DNA of 64,000 bases from Emcibacter sp. (GTDB taxonomy: Bacteria > Pseudomonadota > Alphaproteobacteria > Sphingomonadales > Emcibacteraceae): contig JAJFIQ010000019.1 of assembly GCA_021774785.1 (NCBI GenBank), forward strand, positions 1,054,001 through 1,118,000, in the 5' to 3' direction. The number at the start of each line of letters is the position of its first letter. The stretch's first letter is position 1. A program made the translations under genes and the position numbers. Under the pieces are notes generated by a model. The model ran no database searches. It saw nothing but the letters and a program-made list of their open reading frames with translations, and was not told the origin of the DNA. Shown here in pieces: positions 1 through 8,818 of this stretch.

Positions 1-367
1 TCATCCGGGCATAGCTGCCCGTTACCATAAACACGCATAAGGTGCAAATCGAGAAATCCCAACGGACAGCCGAATGCAACATGTGCTTACATGCCAAAAA
101 TTATTTTATGTTGATGATATGTTCCGAACCTTCGTAATTTAGCCCGGATTACATAGGAGTAACCCTAAGGGGTAAAAAAGAAGATGGAGAACATATCAGT
201 GATTATGATTTTATTATTAATCACATGTTTCTCCTGTTAGTGGTTAATTCAGTCCTTCACTTTGAAGGAAGTGCGTATCTAGCACAACTTTTTGTAGAGG
301 TCAAGTCCTGCACCTGAAAAAATATTTTATACTCCTATGGCCTGGAAAGTTATATTACTGACTTGGC
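1..367. other. Left-edge region without a recognised gene
   Basis: No coding region, RNA gene or mobile element could be supported here. A short perfect hairpin (CGGGCA, loop TAGC, TGCCCG) sits at 6-21 without a T-tract. A short minus-strand frame stays open to the left edge but matches nothing recognisable. The downstream gene at 368 ends in this direction, so this is 3' flank of that gene. Confidence 0.4.
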
Positions 368-1150
368 TTATGTAACGGGTTCTTCGGCTTTCTTAGGTTT
401 AACGAAGATGCCTATTATTTTTTTGAGTGTACCCACAAATAACGGATGGCTTTTGAAAAGTAATTTAGCCGCATAGCGATCCGCTTCTTTTTCCTGATCC
501 GGGTCCTGTCCAAAAGTGTGCCTGTGGGCATGATGTCCAATCTCGTGATAGAAAGTCTTCTTGATGAGAAAGAGGAACAGCCATGAAACCGGATTGAAGT
601 TTGAAAACGGCATATCCCATTCAACCACAATCTTGCAGAGGATCGGCATATAATAGCCGAGATAATCACTATCACTCTTCGGAACAAGATAAAGTCTTTC
701 AATCTGAGCCAGATCCTCCGGCGGCACGACCGCCAACCATTTTTTCATTCTTCTTTCAAAGGACAATTGTTTGCCGAGTTGTTTTGCCTGATATATCTTC
801 ACACCAGCGACCTCAAAGCAATTGAAATTATCCATGGTGAAACTGGTGATGGCTGATATCCTTCTATTAACCTTCACACTGCACCCAGACTTCCTGATCT
901 GCTCACCCACGGCTTTCGCTCTCTCTTCATCTATGTCATGAATAAGGTTGAGCATCCCGATCAGCTGACCAATTTGCGCCCCATGCTTGACGTCTCCCCA
1001 AGACTGCTTGAGGATTGTTTCTTCGATGAGCGGCAAAGCCTCTGTACCGATATTATAGAGCGCATGGTGGGCTTTATAGACCTGTTCGTAGGAGCCTTGC
1101 ATGATGCCAAAGGACAATGACTTCAAGTGTTTGGCAACGTCTGATGACAT
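368..1150 (-). CDS. HExxH zinc-metallopeptidase-like protein
   Basis: A 260-residue protein with the zinc-binding signature HEIGHH near residue 205, followed about 15 residues later by EKEADRYAAKLL. That is the HExxH...ExxxDxxA layout of M48/ImmA-type gluzincin peptidases. A hydrophobic segment (WLFLFLIKK) directly precedes the motif and could place the active site at the membrane. The N-terminal 100 residues are helical and resemble no domain I know. No signal peptide is seen. The start at 1150 follows an AGGAGG-like sequence on the minus strand (revcomp of cctcctt, 1159-1165). It is probably an active peptidase, but the substrate is unknown. The small membrane gene at 1218-1454 lies upstream on the same strand. 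Confidence 0.7.
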   Translation of the reverse strand: MSSDVAKHLKSLSFGIMQGSYEQVYKAHHALYNIGTEALPLIEETILKQSWGDVKHGAQIGQLIGMLNLIHDIDEERAKAVGEQIRKSGCSVKVNRRISAITSFTMDNFNCFEVAGVKIYQAKQLGKQLSFERRMKKWLAVVPPEDLAQIERLYLVPKSDSDYLGYYMPILCKIVVEWDMPFSNFNPVSWLFLFLIKKTFYHEIGHHAHRHTFGQDPDQEKEADRYAAKLLFKSHPLFVGTLKKIIGIFVKPKKAEEPVT

Positions 1151-1217
1151 GAAATATCCTCCTTTGATCGGTGTTCAGAAAACTGACTTGTGGTTTTGAT
1201 ATATCGGCGGGCACTTA

Positions 1218-1454
1218 TTAATCCGCTTTTATTTTCAGCCCATTCCAGTATTTTGGAATTGTCCAAAACCAAGCGAAAGTGAGGAAGATGAGCATAATAA
1301 ACATACCCATTGTGCTGATATCTGCGTTCCAATAATTTTTGTAGGCAAATACCTTTCCGTCCGCGAATGCCGTATAGGCAATAATCCAATATTGAATTAA
1401 AAATAATGCCCCAATGATGTATCCGGCTCTAATCCAATATTTACTGCGCATCAT
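1218..1454 (-). CDS. Small membrane protein, unknown
   Basis: A 78-residue protein with two predicted membrane helices (about residues 10-32 and 48-66) separated by a short polar loop containing ADGKVFAYKNYWN. No family is recognised. It lies on the same strand as the HExxH peptidase-like gene with a 67-bp gap, so the two may be co-transcribed. Upstream of its start on the minus strand the sequence contains a GGAAGGATGA-like ribosome site, which supports real translation. The function is unknown. Confidence 0.5.
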   Translation of the reverse strand: MMRSKYWIRAGYIIGALFLIQYWIIAYTAFADGKVFAYKNYWNADISTMGMFIMLIFLTFAWFWTIPKYWNGLKIKAD

Positions 1455-1714
1455 TCATCCTTCCTACCTGGCTAATCTCTGCCCCTACTATTGCGTTTTT
1501 ACCTAAGGCAATCAACTGGATTAAGTTGCACCTCATCCACCCTTCTCAACTCTACGAATTTTAAGCCGACTAGAGTATGTGCAGAATTCAACAAGGGGTA
1601 TGTAATATTCTAATCATATGGTAGTCATAGAGCATGAGTTGCAAATTCCTATCCTCGCGATATAGTATTTCTGGAATATTGCTGTCGGATGGGTAATTGA
1701 TATTGAGGGGGCTT

Positions 1715-3469
1715 ATGAGCATTGTTGAAGAATACGGGGAGATTAATCATTCTCTGATCCGTGCGAATACTATCTTGTCTGTGGCACTTTTCAGCCTTGG
1801 AATTTTGATATCATTACATGCCGCAAACATAGCCTTCGCTGATGTCGATTTTCATGCCTCCGGCCCACTGGCATTTCATCTGTTATTAATGGCAGGCCTT
1901 TTCACAACCTCAAAGCGCAAACTCCTAAATCCGTATCGACCAATGTCAACATTGATGATTTGGCTCCATGTATTTATGGGTTTGGGACTTTTGGCCATAT
2001 CTACCATAAATGTTATTCTTTCTGGTGGTGCTTTGTTTCAGATGAAGGCTGATGACCTATGGGTCGTCTTTCTGGCATTACCTGCTTATTTCAACTGGCT
2101 GAATTATAGTCAAAACGAAATTCACGACAATCTAAGAAAAGAAGCTGACCTAGAGGCGGCGGACGAAGATAAATTTTCTGATGCAGAGGTCGCCTCTGAA
2201 GTCACCAAAGCCAATCCCCTTCAAATATTATGGTCTGGTTTTATAAATATCAAACATCAGGTTTTAGTCAGTTTCTTGACCATTCTCTTTCTCATTATCG
2301 GCCTGTTGTATTATTACTTTTTATCGGCCGCATTTTTTGATGACTACATCTGGTCATTTGACATCACACTCCGGATTATTCGTGAATCCGGCAAGGGACT
2401 GATACCTGTTGTCATTGCCATTATCGTTGTTATCCCTCTTATCTTTGGCTCCATCAGTCTTTGGCAGGCCCTGGTTCGCTGGAGGCTTAAAAAGGATCAG
2501 GATGATATTGACAGGGACTTAAGGGATGACGAGATTGACCTAATCAACCATTGTACAACGCGTTTAGAAAATTATCTTGAGGAAAAGAAATATTCTCCCC
2601 TCGTAAAGTCGGTCTACTGGTTTGTTATCATTGGTTTCGTTGGCGTTATGGTGGGGTATATATTTGTCGCCATAGCAGGTAATGGCATTGGATCCAGTTG
2701 GTTTAAAGGCGATAGAGTTGCAGGCCTGGAGTGGTATATCTACCTTGATTCTATTGGCGTAGCGGAAATTCTTGGTCTTTTTGTCATAGGTATTGGCTAC
2801 TTTGCTTTATTCACTCATTTATTTCGTAATTGGCGGGATTTATCTGAACATAACTTACTGAAGTCAAAGACTGAACATTCTGGACCTTATGACATATTGG
2901 GCACACTAAGTGAAAATATTGCCCTAGATGTCAGGAAATACATAATTACCAGCAAACACACTTTTGATCCGGCATCCTATTTGCAATTTCGCAGCAAGAG
3001 CTATGGAAAATGGATGAATATATTCACCTTAATTCTCTTCAGTATCAGTCTTTATTTTTGGATCCTTGATCGTAGGGACTATGACCTGTTCGCGCCGGAC
3101 TTTATTGAATATACTGACTATTGGTCAGGGAAAGTCCATCAGGCCAGGTATAGTGATGTGGTTGCGGTCCAAATAACGTGCAAAATAGGCAAGAAAGATA
3201 AGTTGAATAGAAATTATGAGTTACTGCTCCATAATGGCCGCGAAATAAGTGTGACTGAAACAGACGGAAGTCTCACCAAAAATCTGGATAATTGGGAGCG
3301 GGTCGATAAGATTTTATCCGACCAGGAAACACCCAGAATATATGGCCGTTTTAATCAAGACCCTGACAGCACCAAAATTTTCTTTAATAGCGAGCAATGT
3401 CGAGCGGGGTTAACTAAACTTCATGGCCATTCAACAGCTGATCGCATCATGGAATTAATGAGGAAATGA
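1715..3469 (+). CDS. Large multi-pass membrane protein, unknown
   Basis: About 584 residues from the ATG at 1715, which follows a GAGGGG ribosome site at 1705-1711. The longer frame beginning with TTG at 1697 lacks this support. At least eight hydrophobic segments are visible, in pairs: residues ~20-45, 55-70, 85-105, 190-215, 240-265, 300-325, 350-375 and ~440-460. A charged linker (RKEADLEAADEDKFSDAEV) follows the first group and another (RLKKDQDDIDRDLRDDEID) follows the central group. The last ~130 residues form a soluble tail. No known family is recognised. It heads a tight four-gene run (1715-5301) with gaps of about 1 bp, 2 bp and a 4-bp overlap, so the four products probably act together at the envelope. 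Confidence 0.6.
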   Translation: MSIVEEYGEINHSLIRANTILSVALFSLGILISLHAANIAFADVDFHASGPLAFHLLLMAGLFTTSKRKLLNPYRPMSTLMIWLHVFMGLGLLAISTINVILSGGALFQMKADDLWVVFLALPAYFNWLNYSQNEIHDNLRKEADLEAADEDKFSDAEVASEVTKANPLQILWSGFINIKHQVLVSFLTILFLIIGLLYYYFLSAAFFDDYIWSFDITLRIIRESGKGLIPVVIAIIVVIPLIFGSISLWQALVRWRLKKDQDDIDRDLRDDEIDLINHCTTRLENYLEEKKYSPLVKSVYWFVIIGFVGVMVGYIFVAIAGNGIGSSWFKGDRVAGLEWYIYLDSIGVAEILGLFVIGIGYFALFTHLFRNWRDLSEHNLLKSKTEHSGPYDILGTLSENIALDVRKYIITSKHTFDPASYLQFRSKSYGKWMNIFTLILFSISLYFWILDRRDYDLFAPDFIEYTDYWSGKVHQARYSDVVAVQITCKIGKKDKLNRNYELLLHNGREISVTETDGSLTKNLDNWERVDKILSDQETPRIYGRFNQDPDSTKIFFNSEQCRAGLTKLHGHSTADRIMELMRK

Positions 3470-3470
3470 C

Positions 3471-3932
3471 ATGACAGCTGATCCGATTATCGCTCAAATG
3501 GGAAGTTTGATGGGCTATCCCGTAATAAATATCCATCATGTTACCGGCAGCATTATATGTATCAACATGGGTAAGCCGATAATCGTTCAACGCAACCATG
3601 GTGGGCCACTCCAAATAGGAAGCATTACATTCACTATTCAATATTGTCTTTGGGATTTCTGCGGACCTGATGATGAGATTATTATAAATGATGAAGGCAT
3701 TAGTTTACAAAACCACGAACATCACTTTTCCATACTTCAAGGAAAGATACTACAAAAAATAGCACAACCCGCAAGCGATAAATTACGGCTGATATTCGAT
3801 GATGGTTTCTATATTGATCTAGTTGGGCATCCCGATTTTTATGAGTTGGAGGATGATATGTTTATGATCCATTCCAGTCACGACAAGACCCTCTGTTATT
3901 CACTGGCAAACGGATATTATTTGGCGAAGTAA
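3471..3932 (+). CDS. Soluble protein of an unknown membrane-associated operon
   Basis: A 153-residue protein rich in beta-strand-forming residues, with no signal peptide and no membrane helix. It starts one base after the stop of the large membrane protein and ends two bases before the next gene, so it is translationally coupled. Patterns such as QRNHGGPLQIGSITFTIQ and LRLIFDDGFYIDLVGHPDF suggest a small all-beta fold. I do not recognise a family. The function must be inferred from its membrane-protein neighbours, and nothing more specific can be supported. Confidence 0.55.
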   Translation: MTADPIIAQMGSLMGYPVINIHHVTGSIICINMGKPIIVQRNHGGPLQIGSITFTIQYCLWDFCGPDDEIIINDEGISLQNHEHHFSILQGKILQKIAQPASDKLRLIFDDGFYIDLVGHPDFYELEDDMFMIHSSHDKTLCYSLANGYYLAK

Positions 3933-3934
3933 TT

Positions 3935-4204
3935 ATGATTGAGCTTGTATTTGAAATGATCGGCGGGTGGTTACAGTTTGGTTCTGATAAAGGCTGGCAG
4001 GGTAAAGCCAGAGCGTTCATACTATATACACTGGTTCTTGGCTTTGCCGGACTCGGTATCTATCTCTATATCATAAATCTCGCCGATATGGGGCGAGTAA
4101 AAGCATTTGTTATTGGCATAAGCATTTCGATGACCTACAGCCTTTTTGGGTTCATTTTTTGGGCGGTGAAGCGCACTACTGAAAATAATGGGGATAAAAA
4201 ATGA
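3935..4204 (+). CDS. Small membrane protein with two helices, unknown
   Basis: An 89-residue protein with two predicted transmembrane segments (residues ~27-48 and ~57-78), a short amphipathic N-terminus and a charged C-terminal tail (KRTTENNGDKK). It begins two bases after the previous stop, and its stop overlaps the next start by four bases (ATGA-type overlap at 4201-4204), which is typical of coupled translation. The family is unknown. It is probably a small subunit or anchor for the products of the same operon. Confidence 0.55.
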   Translation: MIELVFEMIGGWLQFGSDKGWQGKARAFILYTLVLGFAGLGIYLYIINLADMGRVKAFVIGISISMTYSLFGFIFWAVKRTTENNGDKK

Positions 4205-5301
4205 AGAGTAAATTGATCAGAACAATAGTGTGCCTGGTATTTTTAGTGCAATTCACCAGTGTGTTACATGCTGAAGAAGAAAGTATCTATGACCTTCCTT
4301 TGGTCGTCAGTGAAACGACAGTGGATTTGCCTCATATCCCAAGCACACCCAATTATAGCTGGTCACCTTCACCTGAGGACACTCGACAATATATACGATA
4401 CGAAGAAGTTCCCGGCCTGTGCTTTGGTCAGTGCACATCATATTTTGTTTATCTTTTTGAAGATGAAGAGATCGTATATTATGGTGAGGGCATAAACAAG
4501 ATAAAGGGCTTAAGAAAAAAACATGCTGCCGAAAGCACATTCGCTATTGTAAGCCACCTTATAGAAATGAATGATTTTAATAAGCTGGCCAATCATTATC
4601 AATACGAAGATAAACACTGTGGGTCTGAATATTTGACAGATCAAGGTTCGCTCAAATTTTCTGTAAAAACTCAAAAAACCAATAAAAGCGTTGATTTTGA
4701 TCTTGGGTGTGCCAATACTAAAGATGCTGAAACTGTTCATAAACTCTCCCGCTACATCAGAAAGATTCTACCCATTGAAAATTTGGTCGGGAAAAAGCAT
4801 TATTGGTGGGGTTTCGATAAAGACAACGCAATGGGCCAAGAAGAAATGATGGCAGATTATATACAGCAACATGACAAACTGGAGGCTCGCTTTGCACCCT
4901 ATGCGAACACACTCACGACTTTTGCCCAAAAACATAATTTGTTGATTGAAAAATATTATCATGATGCGTCGGTGTGGAGCTTGAATTTTGAACACCCACT
5001 GGGCGGACAAGCAAAAATTGATATTTTTATCATGAATACGCAGGAGATTGAGATACAATCTGTCAGATGGATCGATACATACTCAGAATGGACCCGGTCC
5101 TTAAAGTGGGGCAAGACAACAAAGGTTATACCTGATAACACAAAACTGTCAGATGCATTACCCGCAACTCTCAAAGAGATACTTACTTGGAAAGCAGATG
5201 ATTGGTCCACTGTCGTAAACAATTATGAAAGCATTTGGGGCAAGTTCACAGAAGAAGAATTCAAGGCCATGACACCCAAATTGCCAAAAGTGAAGCCCTA
5301 A
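4201..5301 (+). CDS. Secreted protein of unknown family
   Basis: A 366-residue protein with a clear signal peptide (hydrophobic residues ~5-22, cleavage likely after LHAE or similar near residue 24). The mature part has four or more cysteines, including a CFGQC pair around residue 76-80, which suggests disulphides in the periplasm. No known domain is recognised. It is the last gene of the operon that starts at 1715 and overlaps the preceding small membrane gene by 4 bp. The 79 bp to the convergent rtcR gene show no strong terminator. Confidence 0.55.
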   Translation: MKSKLIRTIVCLVFLVQFTSVLHAEEESIYDLPLVVSETTVDLPHIPSTPNYSWSPSPEDTRQYIRYEEVPGLCFGQCTSYFVYLFEDEEIVYYGEGINKIKGLRKKHAAESTFAIVSHLIEMNDFNKLANHYQYEDKHCGSEYLTDQGSLKFSVKTQKTNKSVDFDLGCANTKDAETVHKLSRYIRKILPIENLVGKKHYWWGFDKDNAMGQEEMMADYIQQHDKLEARFAPYANTLTTFAQKHNLLIEKYYHDASVWSLNFEHPLGGQAKIDIFIMNTQEIEIQSVRWIDTYSEWTRSLKWGKTTKVIPDNTKLSDALPATLKEILTWKADDWSTVVNNYESIWGKFTEEEFKAMTPKLPKVKP

Positions 5302-5380
5302 ACAAGAAACTGCCGGTTCAAATGACCTAAATTGTAATACTTCAGTTGACAGACCAGCCAGTTTAATTCTAATGACATGA

Positions 5381-6955
5381 TCATTCGGAAACCATCTGCC
5401 AATTCAGGTCAAATTTCTGGAGATATTTGCGTAGCCTGTCCGCATCGTTGGTCACTTTTTTCTTTGACCGCGTTGCCGCATACAGGGTGCGCCCTGCAGC
5501 ACTTAGGGATTTCTCGGATCGACATATTTTAATCACCTGAGCCAGTTGCAACCGATCGAACAGGTCCATATGAGTAATCATTTCAGCCCCTAAAACATCT
5601 TCCACAATGGCATCTGAAGGGTTTTTTGAACCCGCATGCCAGGTTTTTGCCAGCCGTTCGATTTCAAATGTCACCTCTGTTACCGTGATACGCCCATTCT
5701 GGGCGAAGGTAGACATGCGGGTGATAGAAGCCGACAAGTCACGAAAATTAGCCGACCATACCGCCTCACCTGACAAAGCAAACTTCAGGTATTTGTCCCT
5801 GGCCTCCTTGTTAAAGGTGATTTTCTGGCCATTGTCTTCGGCATATTTTGTCAGCTCATAATCGATGTTGGGCTCAATATCCTCCCGACGGTCTTTCAAT
5901 CCCAGCATGTAGAATGTCCAAAGGTTCAGACGCGCCAGCAGGTCTTCCCGAAAGACACCCTTTGCCACCGCCTCATTCAAATCCCGGTTAGTACCTGCCA
6001 AAAGCTGAAAATCGCTGCCGGTTTCCTGATCCGCCCCCACCGGAAGGAACCGCCTCTCTTCTATGGCGCGCAGGATCATGGCCTGCTCGTCAAGGCCAAG
6101 TTCGCCGATCTCATCCAGAAACAATACCCCCTTGTCGGCGGTTTTTAGCAACCCGGCACGGTCGCTGGAGGCCCCGGTAAAGGCACCTTTCTTATGACCA
6201 AACAAGGCCGACATGGCACTGTCACCTTTAAGGGTCGCGCAGTTAACTTCGACCAGAAGGCCATCCACCTGATGGCGGCTTTTTTTCAGGTCATAAATAC
6301 GCCGGGCAAGCTGTGACTTTCCCGCGCCGGTTGGCCCCATCAGCAGGACCGGAGATTTTGTCCGGATGGTGACCTGCTCAATCTGATCAATCATCCGGTT
6401 GAATGTTTCATTGCGGGTCGAGATACCAGACTTCAGAAAAGACGTTGCTTGTTGCTGTTCAATCTGGAAACGGGTGGCGATCCGGTCATATTTGGACAGG
6501 TCCAGATCAATGATCGTATAAGTGCCTTCAACCCGGCGGCCCGGTGACGACTGGATCAGCTTGCCGGGGAAATAGCGCGCTTCAGTCAACAGGAACATAC
6601 AGATCTGCGCCACATGGGTGCCGGTGGTGATATGGATCAGATAATCTTCGTTATCGCTGTCAAACTCATAGCCGTCAGCAAAATCATGGAGTGCGCCATA
6701 TACCTCTTCAAAATCCCACGGATTTTTAAGTTCGACAATATGGCGGGTCACCTGGGTCTCTGGCGATATCTGCTGGATGTCTTTGACGATCCGTTTTGCC
6801 AAGGCTTCATTGCGTTTGTCATGAAGTAATTCATAGCTATCAATCAACAGATCTTCCTGCTGATGAAGACTGATGGTCGGACGCCAGCGTTCCCATCTCT
6901 TGTTCCGCCCGCCTGCCGCATCCAGAACCGTGCCTAAGAAACCAATGACTTTCAA
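5381..6955 (-). CDS. rtcR: RtcR, sigma54-dependent activator of RNA repair
   Basis: A 524-residue protein that matches E. coli RtcR (about 532 residues) along its whole length. Residues ~1-180 form the CARF-like sensor domain (start MKVIGFLGTVLD, conserved HITTGTHVAQIC and IIDLDLSKYD). Residues ~185-420 form the AAA+ sigma54-activator core, with Walker A GPTGAGKS near 206, the sigma54-contact loop GAFTGA near 257 and Walker B FLDEIGE near 277. Residues ~470-524 form the DNA-binding end (SLSAAGRTLY, NDADRLRKYLQKF). In Salmonella and E. coli the CARF domain is reported to respond to tRNA fragments, and it then activates rtcBA transcription. It is divergent from the rsr-rtcBA operon and faces the sigma54 promoter at 7110. 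The key activator motifs are intact. Confidence 0.97.
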   Translation of the reverse strand: MKVIGFLGTVLDAAGGRNKRWERWRPTISLHQQEDLLIDSYELLHDKRNEALAKRIVKDIQQISPETQVTRHIVELKNPWDFEEVYGALHDFADGYEFDSDNEDYLIHITTGTHVAQICMFLLTEARYFPGKLIQSSPGRRVEGTYTIIDLDLSKYDRIATRFQIEQQQATSFLKSGISTRNETFNRMIDQIEQVTIRTKSPVLLMGPTGAGKSQLARRIYDLKKSRHQVDGLLVEVNCATLKGDSAMSALFGHKKGAFTGASSDRAGLLKTADKGVLFLDEIGELGLDEQAMILRAIEERRFLPVGADQETGSDFQLLAGTNRDLNEAVAKGVFREDLLARLNLWTFYMLGLKDRREDIEPNIDYELTKYAEDNGQKITFNKEARDKYLKFALSGEAVWSANFRDLSASITRMSTFAQNGRITVTEVTFEIERLAKTWHAGSKNPSDAIVEDVLGAEMITHMDLFDRLQLAQVIKICRSEKSLSAAGRTLYAATRSKKKVTNDADRLRKYLQKFDLNWQMVSE

Positions 6956-6975
6956 AATAAATTCCTATCTTAATA

Positions 6976-7050
6976 TCTAATAAAATAGAATATATTATAA
7001 TTTATTTCTATTCAAGACTTTCCTTAAAGCTATAGTCTAATTTTATTAGA
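6976..7050. promoter_or_regulatory. Candidate RtcR enhancer sites
   Basis: Two similar short palindromic sequences lie in the AT-rich gap between rtcR and rsr: TCTAATAAAATAGA at 6976-6989 and TCTAATTTTATTAGA at 7036-7050. Their centres are about 60 bp apart, close to six helical turns, and the nearer one lies about 65 bp upstream of the -24 element. That is a suitable position for sigma54 upstream activator sites bound by RtcR. The binding itself is inferred. Confidence 0.4.
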
Positions 7051-7109
7051 TCTAAAAAACCATTTAAATTCAAAGCACTATAAAATAATTATCTCCCTGG
7101 CATCAGAAC

Positions 7110-7125
7110 TGGCACGGTCATTGCT
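7110..7125 (+). promoter_or_regulatory. Sigma54 (-24/-12) promoter of the RNA-repair operon
   Basis: The sequence TGGCACGGTCATTGCT matches the sigma54 consensus TGGCAC-N5-TTGC(A/T), with GG at 7111-7112 and GC at 7123-7124 separated by exactly ten bases. Transcription should begin near 7135, leaving a short leader before rsr at 7162. The divergent RtcR gene is the expected activator and RpoN is encoded at 59339-60892. Confidence 0.9.
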
Positions 7126-7161
7126 ATTCATTAGGTAAGTTTTTAATGAAGGAATAGAGAA

Positions 7162-8715
7162 ATGGCTAATTTGGCACTCTTTACATCGGTTGTAGGCAAG
7201 CTGCTCCCACGGGCGGATAGATTGAACCATGAAATGGCTCCGGCTTATGATTACACACCGCGTCACAAGCTGGCGCAGTATGCAGTCACCGGATGTCTCA
7301 ATGGAACATTCTATGCGTCAGCGTGGGAGCAGGCGGAGACCGTTCTGAAGCTGGTTAAGGATATTGATCCGGAATTTATTGCAAAGACCGCAGTCTATTG
7401 CCGGGAGAAAGGTCACATGAAAGATATGCCTGCCCTGTTGGCAGCCTCCCTTTCTGTTACCGGGCCGGAATATCTGGGACCGGTTTTTGGCCGGGTGATC
7501 AGAAACGGTAAAATGCTCCGTAATTTTGTCCAGATCATGCGCTCCGGCGTTGTGGGTCGCAAGTCTCTGGGCAGCCAGCCGAAGCGTCTGATCCAGAATT
7601 GGCTGAAAACAGCCTCTGATATTCAGTTGCTACGGGCTTCTGTGGGCAAATCGCCCTCTTTGGCGGATGTGATCAAGATGGTTCACCCCAGGCCAGAGAA
7701 TAAAGCCCGTGAGGCCCTGTTTGGCTATATTCTGGGCAAGAACCATAATGTGGAACTGCTTCCGGATGAGATCAGACAATTTGAAGCTTATAAAGCTGAT
7801 CGATCCGCAGGCGTTCCCGATGTTCCGTTCCAGATGTTGACAGCTTTGGCGCTTGATACTTCTGCCTGGGCCGAGATTGCACGCAATGCCGGCTGGCACA
7901 TGATCCGCATGAACCTGAACACTTTTGCCCGTCACGGCGTATTTAACGTGAAGGGCATGACTGAGATGATTGCGGAACGGTTGAGAAACCCGAAGGAGAT
8001 CAGAAAGGCTAAAGTTTTTCCATATCAAATCATGGTGGCTCATTCGATGGTGACAAATGATGTACCACAGGCGATCTGTGATGCCTTGCAGGAAGCACTG
8101 GAGATTTCATTGGATAATGTCCCGGAAATCAAGGGTCATATTGTGATCTGTCCGGATGTATCAGGATCCATGTCATCACCTGTTACAGGGTATCGTCCGG
8201 GGGCATCCACTGCGGTGAGATGTATTGATGTGGCAGCCTTGATTGCTTCGGCTTATCTGTACAAGAACAAAACTGCACGGATCATGCCCTATGAAGACAA
8301 GGTGGTTAATGTCAGGCTTAATGCCAGGGACAGCATCATGACAAATGCGGCAAAACTTGCGGCCATTGGCGGCGGCTGGACCAATTGTTCCGCCCCGTTG
8401 CGCAAGCTGAACCGTGAAAAGGCGGATGTGGATATGGTGATACTGGTTTCAGACAATGAATCCTGGATCGACAATATCCGTAATTCAGATACCGGCGTTA
8501 TGCGGGAATGGGCAAAACTTAAAGCCCATAATCCAAATGCCAAGCTGATCTGTATTGATATGCAGCCATATGGCATGACGCAGGCCAAGGAACGGGAAGA
8601 TATCCTCAATATTGGGGGCTTCTCAGATAATGTCTTCGACGTTATGGCGGCCTTTGCAAAGGAAGAACTTGGCGGCGATCACTGGATAGGAGAAATAGAG
8701 AAAGTAAAACTATAG
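7162..8715 (+). CDS. rsr: Rsr, bacterial Ro60 (TROVE-domain) RNA-binding protein
   Basis: A 517-residue protein. Residues ~15-300 form the HEAT-like TROVE ring that in Ro60 proteins binds Y RNA on its outer face and the ends of misfolded RNAs through its central hole. Residues ~325-510 form a von Willebrand factor A domain with a metal-site motif DVSGSMSS near residue 331 and VSDNESW later. An AAGGA ribosome site lies about eight bases before ATG 7162. In Deinococcus and Salmonella, Rsr with its Y RNA guides RNA processing by exonucleases such as PNPase. Here it is the first gene behind the sigma54 promoter, and the Y-RNA array starts at the very next base after its stop codon. The length and motifs are complete. 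Confidence 0.96.
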   Translation: MANLALFTSVVGKLLPRADRLNHEMAPAYDYTPRHKLAQYAVTGCLNGTFYASAWEQAETVLKLVKDIDPEFIAKTAVYCREKGHMKDMPALLAASLSVTGPEYLGPVFGRVIRNGKMLRNFVQIMRSGVVGRKSLGSQPKRLIQNWLKTASDIQLLRASVGKSPSLADVIKMVHPRPENKAREALFGYILGKNHNVELLPDEIRQFEAYKADRSAGVPDVPFQMLTALALDTSAWAEIARNAGWHMIRMNLNTFARHGVFNVKGMTEMIAERLRNPKEIRKAKVFPYQIMVAHSMVTNDVPQAICDALQEALEISLDNVPEIKGHIVICPDVSGSMSSPVTGYRPGASTAVRCIDVAALIASAYLYKNKTARIMPYEDKVVNVRLNARDSIMTNAAKLAAIGGGWTNCSAPLRKLNREKADVDMVILVSDNESWIDNIRNSDTGVMREWAKLKAHNPNAKLICIDMQPYGMTQAKEREDILNIGGFSDNVFDVMAAFAKEELGGDHWIGEIEKVKL

Positions 8716-8814
8716 ATTTCAGGGGGAATACCTCAATGAATACATCGATCCAAACTTCACTGATCTGAAAAGATCAGGAACAGATATCATTGAAAAACCT
8801 TGTCCCCCTGAAAT
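8716..8814 (+). ncRNA. Y-RNA-like module 1 (no tRNA-like cargo)
   Basis: A 12-bp perfect terminal helix joins 8716-8727 to 8803-8814. Inside it comes the conserved internal loop, GAATACC on the 5' side and ACCTTGTC on the 3' side, then an upper helix TCAATGA/TCATTGA and ATC/GAT. The interior holds a 7-bp hairpin CTGATCT-GAAA-AGATCAG with a GNRA loop. This is the shape of a Ro-binding Y-RNA stem without an added tRNA-like domain, similar in idea to the simpler member of Salmonella YrlA/YrlB pairs. It begins immediately after the rsr stop codon. Confidence 0.85.
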
Positions 8815-8818
8815 TCTG

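Noticed and set aside
1-100. Open minus-strand frame running off the left edge
   Set aside because: It is short, has no family resemblance, and its amino-acid content (many Cys, Trp) is not typical of a gene end.
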